From contig JAQGEQ010000046.1 in assembly GCA_034620365.1 (NCBI GenBank), positions 558,001 through 622,000 of the forward strand: a stretch of DNA of 64,000 nt, written 5' to 3'. Positions 10,952-23,802 of this stretch are shown here, piece after piece. Source of the DNA: Pegea sp. RAD2-039 (taxonomy: Eukaryota; Chordata; Thaliacea; Salpida; Salpidae). Numbering within the stretch: position 1 is the first letter of the stretch; every line of letters begins with the position of its first letter. The position numbers and the translations under genes are program-made. The notes below the pieces were generated by a model. It was not told the origin of the DNA. It did no database searches and saw only the letters and a program-made list of their open reading frames with translations.

Positions 10952-13408
10952 ATGCAGGTTTTAATATCTGAAACTCTGTTTAAAGTAAGATTTAAGTTTT
11001 GCTTTTATAATATCTGCTAATTTATTTAATTTATCTAAATAAATAAAATGAATCAATATGTAATGAATGTAAATAGATGTATCTTTTTAAATGTATTTTT
11101 GCTCATATAATATTGTCTATAACCTTAATTCAAACAAAATGTTTTATAGAAGCTACAAGCTAAGCCTGACAAAAACATCAGTTCTATTGGCTTCCTTTGT
11201 GGTGTAAATAATGATGATAATTTATTGATAACTGGTTGTTTGCAAAATAATTTAGAACAAAATTCACAAAATCAAGACGAGATAGTTACAAATTTACAAC
11301 AATGGTTACCAGGAGGTTCTATTTTTAGATTTACATTTTGTTCTTTAACATTTACTTGGGCAAGCTGTATTTAGATATAAAGTTATAATAAATATTATTT
11401 CTTAGTGAATTTTTTATCATCAATTTATTATACTATTAGTATAATTAAGTCTACATTTACATAGTCATTAAAATTTGAGCTTTTTCTACTTTTGTTATCA
11501 GGTGTAACAATTGTAGGAACATTTGGTGACACTTCACCAATTTTCAACTCAGACCAATTGTCAGTTCATCTAAAGATAGAGTATTCTGAAGAAGATACTG
11601 AAGAAACCAACATTTTTGGAATAGTGAACAATAAAGATTTGCTTAACGTTGAAATTCTTGTGAAAAACGATGAAGATCTTGAAAGTTTATTTCTAGATAC
11701 ACATATCTACTTCCAAGCCATTGGCTCGACAGTCATTCGTATTTTGGACAAATCAAGTAAGATAATGTTTGATGGATTGTTTTCTTAAATGATTTAATAT
11801 TTTAAAGTGAGCTAACTTTACAGATTTTGCGATTAATAATTTGTTGAAATTTTAGGTGGACTTGTAACTTTAGATACAATTGATGAGGAAACTAAACCGA
11901 AAGTTGCTTTTTATCTACCTTCAATAAAGCAAATTGTAAAAGCTAATTCTAAAGATTCAAGAAATCTTACTCAAGTATTTAAAACTGTTCCATCTTCAAA
12001 ATTCAATAAGAACAATCGATTACTCAGTCAAGCTACTTTATATGAGGCTTATGCTGCTGATGATGCTTCTGTAGTCACTGAAAATCAAGCAGCACCTTAT
12101 TTTAAAAACATGAATACTGGCAAATTATTGCATTCGCTACCTATCACTCTAAAAGCGAATTGTTTTGTGAACAAGCAGATGACAATGAAGAAGTGAGATT
12201 TTTTGAGCATTTTTTTGAATATTTTTCAATTATATATTTTTCCTTTTAGCTTATGTAAAGTGTTGGAAAATTGTCTTCATTACCAAAAAAAATCGATTTT
12301 GAATAGTCATAAATTAATATCGATGAAGTTTTCTTCAAATACAATGTCTATTCCCGAGTTTAATGACTTCTCTTTGCCTGGTTGGATGCATCCAATCACT
12401 ATTTGTTATCCAGCTAATAAACCTGACGAAGCCCTTGCCGACTACAGAAAAGTATGCCCTTAATTTCGTATCAGTTATCTGCTACTTAACAAACTTATAA
12501 ATTGTTTTTTAGAATGTTTTGCATGAGACCTTTATGCAGTCTACAAAGATCCCAGTTTTTCGACGGGGTAACGCTATACATTTGAAACAAGAGTTTGAAG
12601 TTTCTACAAAACTCAAAAATCCTCATATAGGTCTTAAAGACCCAGACATGCCGGATGTACAGGTAGGTTGATTGTGGGATGATTTGATGAATTATTGGGT
12701 TTAAACCTAAAACTTTTTAAATTTAAGATTGCTTTAGTAAATGGAAAATACAGATATTTTCACTACAAGCAAGATGGAATTGATGATACTGGTTGGGGTT
12801 GTGCTTATAGATCATTACAAACAATCATTTCGTGGTATAGACTGCAAGGATTTACAAACCTAAAAGTTCCCACTCATCAAGTGATTCAACAGGTGATGAT
12901 TAGAAGAAATTGAAACAGCTACTAACACTGAAGCTGTTCAGACCTTAGTTACGATTGGTGACAAACCTCACCGCTTTGTTTTATCCAATTCTTGGATTGG
13001 ATCGATTGAAGTAAGTAAAGTTCTTCAGTCTTACCTTGGCATAGCCTCAAAAATCATCAACATCAGCCAAGGGTCGACTATTACAAGCAAAGCGCGAGAA
13101 TTGATTCGTCATTTTCGTAAAGATGGAACCCCCGTCATGATTGGTAAGTTTCTAGCACTTGATCATCCAGAGTTTCAAACATTCATCCATATGAAGGTGG
13201 TGGTGTCCTTGCTCATACGATTGTGGGAGTTGCCTTTAGTGAAACCACCGGGCGGACTCGCTTTCTGGTCCTTGACCCACATTATACAGGGCCAGAAGAC
13301 ATTTCAAAGATACAACAAAAAGGGTGGTGTGAATGGAAAGCACCAAACTTCTGGGCGAAAGCGGCTTTTTACAACCTTTGCCTGCCACAAGTGCCTTCTG
13401 GCGTTTAG
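10952..13408 (+). CDS. UFSP2: Ufm1-specific cysteine protease 2
   Basis: UFSP2 matures the ubiquitin-like modifier UFM1 and removes it from substrates, acting mainly at the ER membrane. Nine exons: 10952-10984, 11150-11315, 11502-11756, 11856-12192, 12250-12451, 12513-12662, 12728-12892, 12942-13143 and 13197-13408. They form one frame of 573 residues, longer than human UFSP2 (469) because of its N-terminal region. The C-terminal peptidase C78 domain is highly conserved: YHYKQDG-type start, [13 protein letters not shown] with nucleophile Cys406, [24 protein letters not shown], and LDPHYTG carrying the Asp530/His532 pair of the triad, ending FYNLCLPQ. All catalytic residues are present, so it should be active. 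The intron at 12893-12941 is only 49 nt and has a perfect TACTAAC branch site. A polyadenylation signal AATAAA lies at 13612. The gene is convergent with the PDZ-LIM gene. The very short first exon (11 codons) is the least certain part. Confidence 0.93.
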
Positions 13409-13737
13409 ATTTTCCTGGTTGATTATTTCTTCAACATTTTTAATTCAACTTCTTCAAAAATCCTTTCTTTCTAAAGATATTAATAAATTTAATCAAAGAT
13501 TTAATAAGATATTTGTGTGATGTTTGAACTTTCTGTCTAGGAATCTTTCGGATTTTGAGTTATTGCTTTTTTGGTGTCATATTATGATGGAGTTAAAATT
13601 GTGTTTTTGTCAATAAATTTATGATTTAAAATTTTTTTTATCAATTGTGATAACGTTGAGAAATTTTATTTGTTCTTCATTCAATCTGACAAGTTTACAA
13701 ACGTTCACGAAACAACACTTGATGTCTTCGGATGCTA

Positions 13738-16700
13738 TCATTTGCAATGAGGACATCGGGGGGTGGCTCCTCTTCGAACAAACCTTTTGCCATTCAAATT
13801 TTTTCGACATTTCTGTTGAAGCATTCAAATAAAAATCACTTTACAGAAAACTATTTTGAAAATTTATGAAAAAAATTAATCTCTTAAAAAATGCTTTTTA
13901 CAAATTGCAGAAATTCTTAAGCTTATATCGAAACTTCATCACCTCCTTTTATCCATCCAAACATGTTCTTTAGTGCATGTCTAGACATTTCTAATGATTT
14001 TCAATTTTAAAAACAATCTCGTTCGCATTTAACAAATGTAATTTTTAAAGAAAGCCTTTTTATCAGCAAAAAATAAATCTATTAAAAAAATTCTTACACT
14101 ACAATTGAAGCAATAGTCATGCCATTTTTTGTCCATGATGTCAATTTCGCTTTGACCAGCAACAATGGGCTTTTGGCAGGACCAGCAAACCACTTTGAAC
14201 AACTTTTCATGGTCTATAAAAATGGTGAAAAATGAGATGAATCATTTATGATATGTTTATAATTTTGATAACTTTCACACAATTTTTGGTTCTTGAACAA
14301 TACATCGATTGTTTCATGAAAAACAACTTTATAATTCATAAATGGAATGTAGATGATTTGGGTTTGGTTATGAAATTTGTTCAAAAATTCGTTCCAACAT
14401 TGTTTGTATATTTAAAGAATTTCGATAATTTTACACTCACAAAAATAAAACGAAATATAAAGAAGTTTTATCAAGCGTGATTTCAAATTCTCAGAAAGTT
14501 TTCCTTCGGATAATATTACCTTCATTACAGTAAATATTTCCATTTTCTAAGTGAAATACGCCACCAAGCGGAGGTTTTTTACACTCAATACATAGAAAAC
14601 ACTCAATATGCCATTGAAGATTCAAAGCACGAAAAGCATCCTTGAAAAATTATAAACATTGTTTCATCATTCAAAATATCGTTTGCAACCAGGTTATTTA
14701 GTCATAAATTACTTAAAATCATATTTTTCATTAATAAAGTTAAACTTTTAAAAGTTACTTTGAATATAGGCTTTTGGCAGGCAATACATAGTTTGGAAAA
14801 GTACTTTTGATGGCAATCACTGCAATAACAGCGATTTTGTTCAGTAAAATAACCTTCTATCAGATTATTTGAACAGTTAGTTGCTGCACATACAAAGCAT
14901 CCTGAATGAAAGTGGTCTTGTTTGACACTTAAGTACTCCCTGTAAACATAAGGTGGCAGAGTAATTTTATCTATTTTTATGAAGGTAAAGAGTTTAGATG
15001 AAGTCTGTTTCATTTAATTATGAACATTTTAAAATAATGAATGGATTTAAATAAAACTTGCAATAGTTATTTACATACGTATCAAGAATTGGGTCGCCAC
15101 ACGCTTTACAAAAGTCTCTCGTATTTCGTAGTCTCCAACGAGAAGAATCACTTCCTTCTGAAAGCGGAGTTTGTGATCTAACTGATTCAAATTCTCTTCC
15201 AATAGTCACCAAGTTTCCATATGTTCCTTGTAACAGTATGCATCCATAAGTGACCGCAAAAAAAGTTTCATGAAACTTTCAAACTAACTCTATCTACACA
15301 AGGAAATGGTTTTCTAAGAGCCTTATTGTCAATTTAATTTTATTTCCTGTTTTAAAACGAATTTAGAGAATAGTTTGATTGAGAAAATAGCTGTAACTCT
15401 CATGAAGTAATTGATGATATAAACGGATAATAATTATGAATTAAAGAAAAAAGTAATTTACATTTTAAGCTCAAGATAGTTCGATTTATAGCAATCAATA
15501 AGGCTGTCAAAATCACTTGAAGACTTAAACAAACTGTGCTTTTACAATTTTTCATGTTGTCTAAAGTTAAAAGTATTTAGAAAATAAAAGCTAGTATTGA
15601 ACACTCTAAATGCTTATACTAGTTGAAGGTATAAAAGTTTGTTGCCACTACAAATAACTGAGTTTGTTTCACTTCAGATTATCGTTTTAATATCTATTTT
15701 TAGAAACCACAACTACTGGTTATAAATAAATTTATTCTAACAAGCAAAATCTGGTACAATTAAGCAAGAACTGATTTAAAGTTTGGTACAAAGACTGATA
15801 CGAAAATACAAGCATCGTATTAATGAGTTTTGAAAATAAGCTATATAATAAAACTATTACAAAATCTATATTTTTAAGGAAAACCTTTTTTGCCTATTGG
15901 TCTTGGCTTCTCCAAGTTTTTTGCTTGTTTAACCATCTCGGGTTCTTTTGATTGTGCTTGGCATGGATGGATATCCCATACACTTGCCCTACATGAAGTT
16001 AAGCAACATAATGTTTTAAAATCCCTATAACCTTATTTCAACATAGTTTGATAAAATTATTCAAATTTTGTTAGAAAATTTCGCTCACTAAAGATGGTTT
16101 ATAGCTATAAAATATTTCATTTTTTGATTGAAAAATAATTCTGTGATTAAAAACTAAACAATGAACAAAATTAATACTAATACTTGCCCAGTGTTAATAC
16201 AATAGTGAGATAACATAGAAAGAACTAATAAGTAAATACTACATTCAAATGTATAAATAGTTTTGAATTAACATCATAATAATCATCAGACACTTTTATT
16301 ATTCAGTACTCTCATTCATTACAGTATAAATTAGGTAACTACTTACAGCTTTATTTGCAAATGTAAGTTTCCTTGTGATGATTTTATCATCTCTTGGGCA
16401 CCGTCAAGATTACAGTTAGTGAGAACAATTCCATTTATTGCTTGTATGATATCTCTACTTTTCAAACCAGCTTTAGATGCTGGGCTACCAGGGTTGACCT
16501 AATTGTAGTAAATATTTTGTAAATAAAATTCAGTTTCTAAAAACTGCATTATGCAAACTGGATAATTTTGTAGATGTCAAAACTAAAACTCTGTAAATTT
16601 TTATGAATATTCATATTTTTTAACCTAAACCGTTTTTATGACTAAATAAATAGAATTGATTAATACTGTTTAATCTATCATTAGTTTATTGAAATCATTG

Positions 16701-16850
16701 ATGCAACAACATGGAGATAATTAACAACTTTTAAAACATAAAACTCAATAATCTAACCTGCGAAATAACGATATTACTGGTCTTACTTGCTGTTCCTAAA
16801 ATTCTGAAACCCCAAGGGGGTCCGCCAGTTAAAATAACATTTTCAGACAT
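13738..16850 (-). CDS. PDLIM: PDZ and triple-LIM scaffold protein (Enigma type)
   Basis: Minus-strand exons 16850-16758, 16498-16347, 15988-15885, 15226-15079, 14939-14759, 14640-14520, 14213-14098 and 13812-13738 join in one frame of 329 residues. Residues 1-82 form an N-terminal PDZ domain: the carboxylate-binding loop reads PWGF, followed by NPGSPASKAGLKSRDIIQAING. A linker of about 70 residues follows. Three LIM domains make up the rest. LIM1 starts at Cys156/159 with HSGCFVC. LIM2 starts at Cys217/220 with WHIECFLC and ends C264-x2-D267. LIM3 starts at Cys276/279 with WHDYCFNC and ends RCPHCK. PDZ plus three C-terminal LIMs is the layout of PDLIM5, PDLIM7 and LDB3, which link actin/alpha-actinin at Z-discs and stress fibres to kinases. 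The linker is far shorter than in vertebrate LDB3, so the copy cannot be assigned to one paralogue; a pre-duplication orthologue is likely. Confidence 0.9.
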
Positions 16851-18147
16851 TCTAGTGCTGAGATTTCAACCTGGTAATAAGCTGAAGTGGTTTGCAAGCT
16901 CAATAAGCATCTGCTTATAAAAGTAGTGTGATAAGATAAATATCTCTTGAGGCTTCAACAGCTGTTTTTCATCATAATAGTATTTTCTTACTGATAAACA
17001 TTCAAGATAACTTCATCTTAACATTTAAGTTGTGAGCAACTTAGTAACTTTCAAGTGAAATTTATCATCCTTTAAGTATTTAGTCGAAAAGTTAACTGTT
17101 ATTAACCTGTTACTTTTATTGTTTAAATCTAATAATATTTTACAATTACTAATGGGTGTAATTATTTACAGTAAAACTCATAAACTGTGTTAAGTTATTG
17201 TAACTCTGCTATTGTAGTTCTAAGAAAAAGAGTTAAAAGTAACAAAAATAACTTACCATCGTAATAAAAGGTTTTGATATAAATAGAGTGAGTTAGTATA
17301 AATATTTTAGGTTGCAAAAGAATGAATTAACCTTTAAAGAAATATTGGATGATTGAATCATATGTTAAGAAAATTAATGCCCCTTGTTAATTATAACTTA
17401 CGATTATATTTGATTAAAAACATTTCAAATTATTTTTCTAGATTAATTTGTTTAACAATATTTTTCAATCTTTGGTATTTAAATGTCTATCAAGTTTTAC
17501 GGAAAAAGCTCCCTAAAACTCACTTAGCATGTTATGACTATCAGTTTGAATTTTACACCAACTAATATTTAGTTGAATTATGCTTTTAAAATAGTCCAGA
17601 AAACTTTTATTCAACGTTTTGTACTATTTTCAGGTTATTAATCAACTTTACAATATAACATAAGTTTAAACATAAATCGTACAAACCTTTCAAGTAGATA
17701 GTCGAGACAGCGGGAAATTTAGTAGAGTTCATATAAATTTCTAAAACTAACAAATAGTATCAAAATATTTGCTCAATGCCTTAATTCAGAAACAAACTTA
17801 CTTTTAAGTAAACTGTATTTAGCAAAATATATTTGCTAAAACTTAAAGAAATATCTTACCTTATAAATTTTGAATAAAGCATATAAATACGGTCTTGATT
17901 TTTATTTATCAAATTTATACTTATTTAGTGATTATTAGATAGACTCAATTATTTTTATATATGAATGAGCTATATTCTTAACTATTAATAACTAGTTTTT
18001 ATTTATTTTGTTGTATACTTAAACAGGATAGATATTACAGATTTCTCTGCATTCTAGAAATTAGCCAGGGCATTTGAAACTTATTAGCAGACTAGATTAT
18101 TGTACTAAACAGTTTTGAATTATTGACAGGTCACATTGATACTAACC
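16851..18147. other. Intergenic, between divergent PDZ-LIM and myomaker-like genes
   Basis: No exon was recognised. This roughly 1.3 kb space separates two divergently transcribed genes and presumably carries both promoters. No specific motif can be supported by eye. Confidence 0.4.
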
Positions 18148-19723
18148 ATGATTTATTCAAGCGAAATCTATGCGCTGTTATCTGCATCAGAAGTATTATT
18201 TTTGATGCTGCCTATCATTTTTTCGATAAGAAAACGAAAATTTTTGTTATTAGCTGTGTATCTTTTAACTATGATCATCGGATTTGTAAGTTTAAAAAAT
18301 TTATGAAAATGATTAATTATATCATTAAATCTATTCTAAATTTTTTTGCTCATTTTTATTTGTATTTTGATTTTATATGTAACAATTTGTAAAGTATATG
18401 ACTATAAAAATTAATTTCAATCTATTACTAAAAAAGACTGTTTATGTAAATCATTTAATTAATATTTGATTAATAAAGAATATTTTTTTCTGAATTATAT
18501 CTCTTTTGGTTACAGCTTTCTTCTTCAAGTTTTTACCTCAACATGATTCACGAAAACGAAAAATTAAATTTCGAAGAAAAAAATCATTTTCATGAGATTT
18601 TAAAAAGAAATAAGAATACCGTTGAACTTATTGACGTTTCTGCAAACTCACTTTTATATTTTTCAATTGCTTTAGCGTTTTTTTCATTCTTAGGTGACAT
18701 CAAAAAGTATTTGTAAGTCAAATAGAATTTTTGTAAGACTTTTGCTTTACTTAAGGCAATTAATTTAGTTACAACCATTCAGTTCCTAGTAATTAATTGT
18801 TGTTTTTAGACGTTTTAAAGAATTTGTGAATAATTTAGAAATTGATATATTTATATAATTGACATGTTGAAAGCAGTAATCAGCTTGTAACTTACAATTT
18901 AAGACAAACAATTTATAAAATATAAATCTTTATCTAACTTTTACATTATTTCTTTTAAGATTGTATTTTAGAATGAAAACTCTATTTTACAACTGATGGT
19001 ATTTACTATTAATTGAATTAATTAAATCATTATTAAGATAATTAATTAATCGAACTATAAAAAACTATTTTTGCTTTTATACTAATCAATTCTTTACTTT
19101 GTACAAACTAATTGCAACCTTTTAAAGTATAAAAAAGCTTGTATTACCAAATTATATGAGTTTGTAATAACTTTTTATAATGCAGCAAGCTAGGGTACAT
19201 TTTTTTCGCCTTTCTTGCGTTTATGTTTGGTAAAAACTATATTCCAACAAAAGAATGGCACATAATGATTATTATGTCAACTATTTCTATCTTTGCTGCA
19301 TTCTTAAATATGGTAAGTTTCTAAAATCAATTAGAATAATGTTTATGGAACATCATAAATTTGACATAATTAAACTTATAACCTTTCAGATTTATAAGAA
19401 AGTTGTGTTTGCAATCAAGATAACAGCTAAAAGAATGAAAATAAAATCTTTTAGCATTGCTGTAATCTTTTTTGTTTCAGCATCCGTATGTAAAGGATAT
19501 TTTGAAAGGTTTGTTTATGTTTTAGAGTTTAATAATAAGAAGCACTAGAAGTTTTTTTTCAAGAATTTGGTAGCAGTTTCATCGATAAAAGTTTTAAAGT
19601 TTGAATATTTTCACCAGATTACATTTTATCGCTTTTCGGGTTTGCTTTCTTGCGTTCATAGCTGTAACTTTAGCCTCGCTGATTCCTCCAAGAGACGAGA
19701 AAAAATCCAGTGATAAATCATGA
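18148..19723 (+). CDS. Myomaker/TMEM8-family membrane protein, copy A
   Basis: Five exons, 18148-18285, 18516-18712, 19186-19312, 19390-19508 and 19618-19723, encode 228 residues rich in membrane segments. The layout follows TMEM8/myomaker. A first helix leads to a basic patch (FSIRKRKFLLLAVYLLT). A polar loop and an acidic-led helix follow (NTVELIDVSANSLL). Further helices lead to a final helix ending TLASLIPPRD, like the LLLPPPD end of TMEM8, plus a short charged tail DEKKSSDKS. Intron phases are 0, 2, 0, 2, the same as in the two neighbours on the other strand. The last exons resemble copy C most closely (FR-CF---I--TL-SL). The paired histidines that TMEM8 and vertebrate myomaker have before the last helix are replaced (AFRVCF), and there is no C-terminal cysteine cluster. 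A polyadenylation signal AATAAA lies near 19814. Family membership is an alignment by eye; function is unknown. Confidence 0.65.
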
Positions 19724-21045
19724 AATATTTTATGAATCTCTTGCTCTTACTATTTTTTTCAAAACATTTTTTTTTCTGTTTAAGATGATTTTTATATGAA
19801 ATTCATTCTTGTTAATAAATGTTTCTAAATCAAATTTATTTACAAAAAAATTATAAATGTTATAACGTCATTACAAATAAAAGTTTACGGTTACATAAAA
19901 GTTGGAACAAATTCATCAAAATGAATCAGTAAAGCTTAATCTAATTTTTTGAAATCAATTCTTAGTAAAGTGTAAAGTGAATAAATAAAAATAATGAATA
20001 GTTTAGTTAATAAATAATTATCATATTTATTTAAACTATGTAATAAACAGGATAAAAAGAATCAAGATAACACTCATGAACTGTAGTAGACTAACAGATC
20101 TAAAAACATAATTCAAAATCAAACATTAAAAATAAATGTAGATGTAATAACTAGTTCAACAAAATATGTGAAATAAGCTATATTTTCAATGAAAATAAAA
20201 AACTTTGTTAGCTTGAAATATTTATTATATATTTAAGAATGGTAGTATTAGAAAGTAACACAAAAAAAGATTAAGCTTTTCAGTTACTCATTTAAAACTT
20301 CAGCTTTGATAGATTTTTGTGAAACCATTTTTTGACTAACAATGTTTTTTAAGTAACAAGTATAAAATAGATTTTGCTTTTATAACTGGTTCACGAAGAA
20401 TTAGATTAATATCCAACATTTTTCTTCACTTAAAGTTTTAGCTTTTTTATTACTTAACAATTTCATACAGATTAAAAAGTAGAAAATAAGTAAAAAAGTT
20501 GATGGATAATTTTAGATAAGTATTTTAAACTGTTAGTATAAAAAACTTGTTTACAATTAAAAAAAAAGTTTATACTTTGCAATAGATAATACTTTTCATT
20601 CAATTATTATCATTATTAAAAAACTTGGAAAAAAATCTGTTTTGATTTTGACGCTTTTGGAAGGTTAGTGTTTATTATGATTAGCTTTCCAGAATTAGTT
20701 TATAGCTTTTGTTTAAATTTAAGTCTAACATAAATTCATTCATTGTTAACTTTAAAAACAAACTATTAGGTTTATAATCTATTAAAGTTTAAGTTCTTGC
20801 ATTTTTTAAATATAACTATTGTATTTTTCAAAAATGTTCTTTAACTATAAAATATCATTCTATGAATTAAATAATTGAATGAAGATATGAGATATTATCA
20901 AAAATTAGTTTGAAGTTCTGATAGTTACCAATCTAAATAATTTTTATTCATTCAATTTTTTTGAATATGAATCGAAATAGTAAGTAGCTGTTCGAGTGTT
21001 TCAAGAGTTTGTAAAAAGTTTGAAATAAAGTTTCATTTTTATTCT
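19724..21045. other. Intergenic between convergent copies A and B
   Basis: AT-rich 3' flanks of two convergent genes. No coding exon or repeat was recognised. Confidence 0.4.
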
Positions 21046-22617
21046 TTAACAGCAACAAAGACCTGCTATAACAATTTCAGACATTGGATCTACTCCGAGT
21101 TGAGATTTATCAATGTCTGCCGATTTAGCTTCTTGAGCTTTACTTTTTTGAAGAAAAAAACTGAAGGAAACTGATGAAAGTATGAAGAAGAAAACTTGAC
21201 AAATATGTTCGTTATAACTGAAATGTTAAAATGTTTAAATTTTGAAACTATTAATGTTGTTAAGGAAGTAACATTGTTTTAAAATGTCAATATAACTTTT
21301 GGAAGATGCTCACCTATATCTCCACTTGAATCTTATAGCTATACAAATTAATCCAAATATTAAACCAGGAACTATCGCTTTAGCATAATGTTCTGGTTCA
21401 GGGTGAAGTCGTCGGTTTTTAACAGTTGTTATGAACTGAATCACAAATAAGAAGTTTTAAACAAGTTTGGAATAATCCATTTTTTGAAAATGTTTAATAA
21501 TGTGCTACACTGAAATCTTCTTCACTTACAATTGAAGTCAGTAACTCACATTTAAAAAAAATACGATGGTGGCTGCTGATCCAATGATAAAACAAAAAGT
21601 GCTAAAAGTGGATGGATCTTTTTCATACATTGTAAATATATTGATAATTCCAAAGATTGTTACTACTGAATTCCTGAGTTTACAAGAATATGTTATATAA
21701 ATGAAAAACTTAAAATAATTCAATTGTTATTCTTGTATTTAATCAGCTTCAATTAGCTTTTAAGTACAATTTTATTGAATTGAAGGCTTATGAATTTTAC
21801 TGAATTCTTTTCTAGTGTAACTTACAATTTGTCTGAGCTCATAACTGTTGAATGCATTATAGTAGAAGCATAGGCCAAAGAAAGAATGTAGTAAGAAAAA
21901 AATGACAATGCATTTTCCATGTGGCCAAGCCCAATAGAATTTCTCAGAAAAAATATCTGAAAATTACTTTTTCAGTTATATAAACTTGTTCTAAACTTTT
22001 ATTCTAAATTTTAAGCTGTATCCAATCTTCTAATAACAGTTTTATAATAGTTGTCTACAATAATATAAGCATTTTGTAGATGTTAATTTTACATTTCAAA
22101 TTTATTTTTTATTTTGATAAATGTAGATTAGTTGAATAATAGTTGGTAAAATATTGAAAATTGAAAAAATAATTTTGAATAATTTCAAACAATTAACTAG
22201 TTAGTAAAATCAAACGAATACTCTGTAAATGTTTTTCTAAAAATCTTTGTAGTAAACTGATAATGCAATTTACAAAATGGTTTTACAAAAATTTTGTAAT
22301 AAATGTAAACATTTTTGTCAAAATAAAGAGTTTATAGTGTTAATTATAGCTGTATAGTTTGTATAAGATTAGAATACTTCACTATTTTTCAACCTTTATT
22401 TAACATGCTAATTACTTTGCTTTCTATAATGAAACATTACTTTCAAAAGTTGTATCGAAAGATTATGTAAAAATTATGTACATACCATGAAGACAACGAT
22501 TGTATAAACATAAATAAAAACTTGTCCATACAGTCTCCTTTTAAGTGCAAAAAAGGAAGGAACTAGCAAGGAAAGATAAGAAATCATTTCAAATACTTGT
22601 CCAGCAGTGACAGCCAT
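21046..22617 (-). CDS. MYMK: Myomaker-like cell-fusion protein, copy B
   Basis: Myomaker is the plasma-membrane protein needed for myoblast fusion in vertebrates. Minus-strand exons 22617-22486, 21956-21826, 21673-21550, 21435-21314 and 21217-21046 encode 226 residues (human MYMK has 221). Points of agreement are an N-terminal helix running into ALKRR and a YVYT helix, LSFFS at the position of LEYFS, and VVTIFGI. A basic loop carries LHP where MYMK has LYP, followed by IVPGLIFGLICIAIRF (human IGPGLCFGALALMLRF). A single His is kept before the last helix (YNEHICQVFF). The protein ends LCCC, matching the C-terminal cysteine cluster that is palmitoylated in myomaker. The HHACN box of vertebrate MYMK is missing. 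Of the three copies, this one is closest to MYMK. A more general TMEM8-like role cannot be excluded. Confidence 0.75.
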
Positions 22618-23802
22618 CTTTTCAAAATTTTCTTACCAGAATTTTTGATTAATAAGCTTTAAGATAAAAAAAATAGAATAAGAAAGTTATTTAGCATAAT
22701 AATTCTAGTTATTTTGTGCAAAAATTTTTTTTTTACTATTTGGTTAACTATTATATATTTTTTAAAAGTTTCCCAATAAAAAGGTTTTAATAAGATAGAA
22801 AATTTATTAATTTTCACCACAATAGATTTTTTGATACAAGTTAATATTTGAAACAATATTCTAAATGTTTTATTTATTACTTATATAGTTATTAGAAATA
22901 AATAACTAACTTTGTAAAAATCCTGTCTTTTAATCCAATTTTAATAAAATATTATTCTTAATCTCAGCTAGGCTATATTTTGTACAAACTTAAAAACTTT
23001 CTACAATTAAAAAAAATCTTTAAAAAAACTCAAAACTTTTAAGACTATTCTCTCTATAAATTTTTTTCTTTGTCAGTTTAACGAAACTCGAATTGCAACT
23101 TGACTAAACTTATAGTAAGAAAAACTTCTAAAAATAACAAAATTTACATATTAGGTCCTTTATATATGTTTTTAAGGAGTTTAACATTTTAGTAAAGTTA
23201 TTTTAAGATTATGTTTTTATACCTGTGTAAAAGATGACGACAAAAACAATTTTTTAGTAAATTAGATCCAACAACAATTTACTCATAAGTTTGTTTGTAC
23301 AGTAATTAGTACAATTTAAAAATAGTTTTTAGGAAATTATTATATCTACAACAGCTGCATTTTGCATGTTAGATCGTTTATAAGAAATTTATAGTTTAAT
23401 GTTAACTTAAGATCTACTATTACTGACGTTCGAGTTTAAATAGACAAACCAGAGGTATAATATACCACCAAATAAATAAGATGCCTTCTTTTAGACATAT
23501 TTTCCTTTTGCTGAATATGACTAATCATCAAAATACTGTCGAAGTTGCATAAACTAATAGTATAAAAGTTACTTTGTTAATGAAGAGCCGATGAAATCAT
23601 AAGTTAGCACTTTAAGTGAAATTATTTCAACTTTCTCAAATTTTTATTTCTTAATTTAATTTTTTAAATAGCCCTATACAAAAATTTCAACATCTTTAAC
23701 TGTAATTCTTATTTTGGTAAATTTTATTCTTTCTTATAAGTTAATATATTTGTTATTGATAATTAGTAATAAAAAAACGAGTATACAAATAGAATAGTTC
23801 AA
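22618..23802. other. Intergenic between copies B and C
   Basis: AT-rich 5' flank of copy B and 3' flank of copy C, which are tandem on the minus strand. No exon was recognised. Confidence 0.4.

Noticed and set aside
12893-12903. An 11-bp intron or a frameshift in UFSP2
   Set aside because: The apparent frame break is fully explained by a 49-nt intron with a TACTAAC branch site, giving a protein that matches the family across the junction.
13619-13832. Open frames on both strands around the last PDZ-LIM exon
   Set aside because: Only the 75-nt frame ending RCPHCK completes the third LIM domain in phase. The longer frames are shadows.
18123-18392. 89-codon plus-strand open frame overlapping exon 1 of copy A
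   Set aside because: It is a different reading frame over the real exon (18148-18285) and adjacent intron.
19482-19512. A short fourth exon in myomaker-like copy A starting at the CAG near 19481
   Set aside because: It gives the wrong phase or needs a poor donor. Using the acceptor at 19389 gives phase 2, matches copies B and C, and keeps the family sequence.
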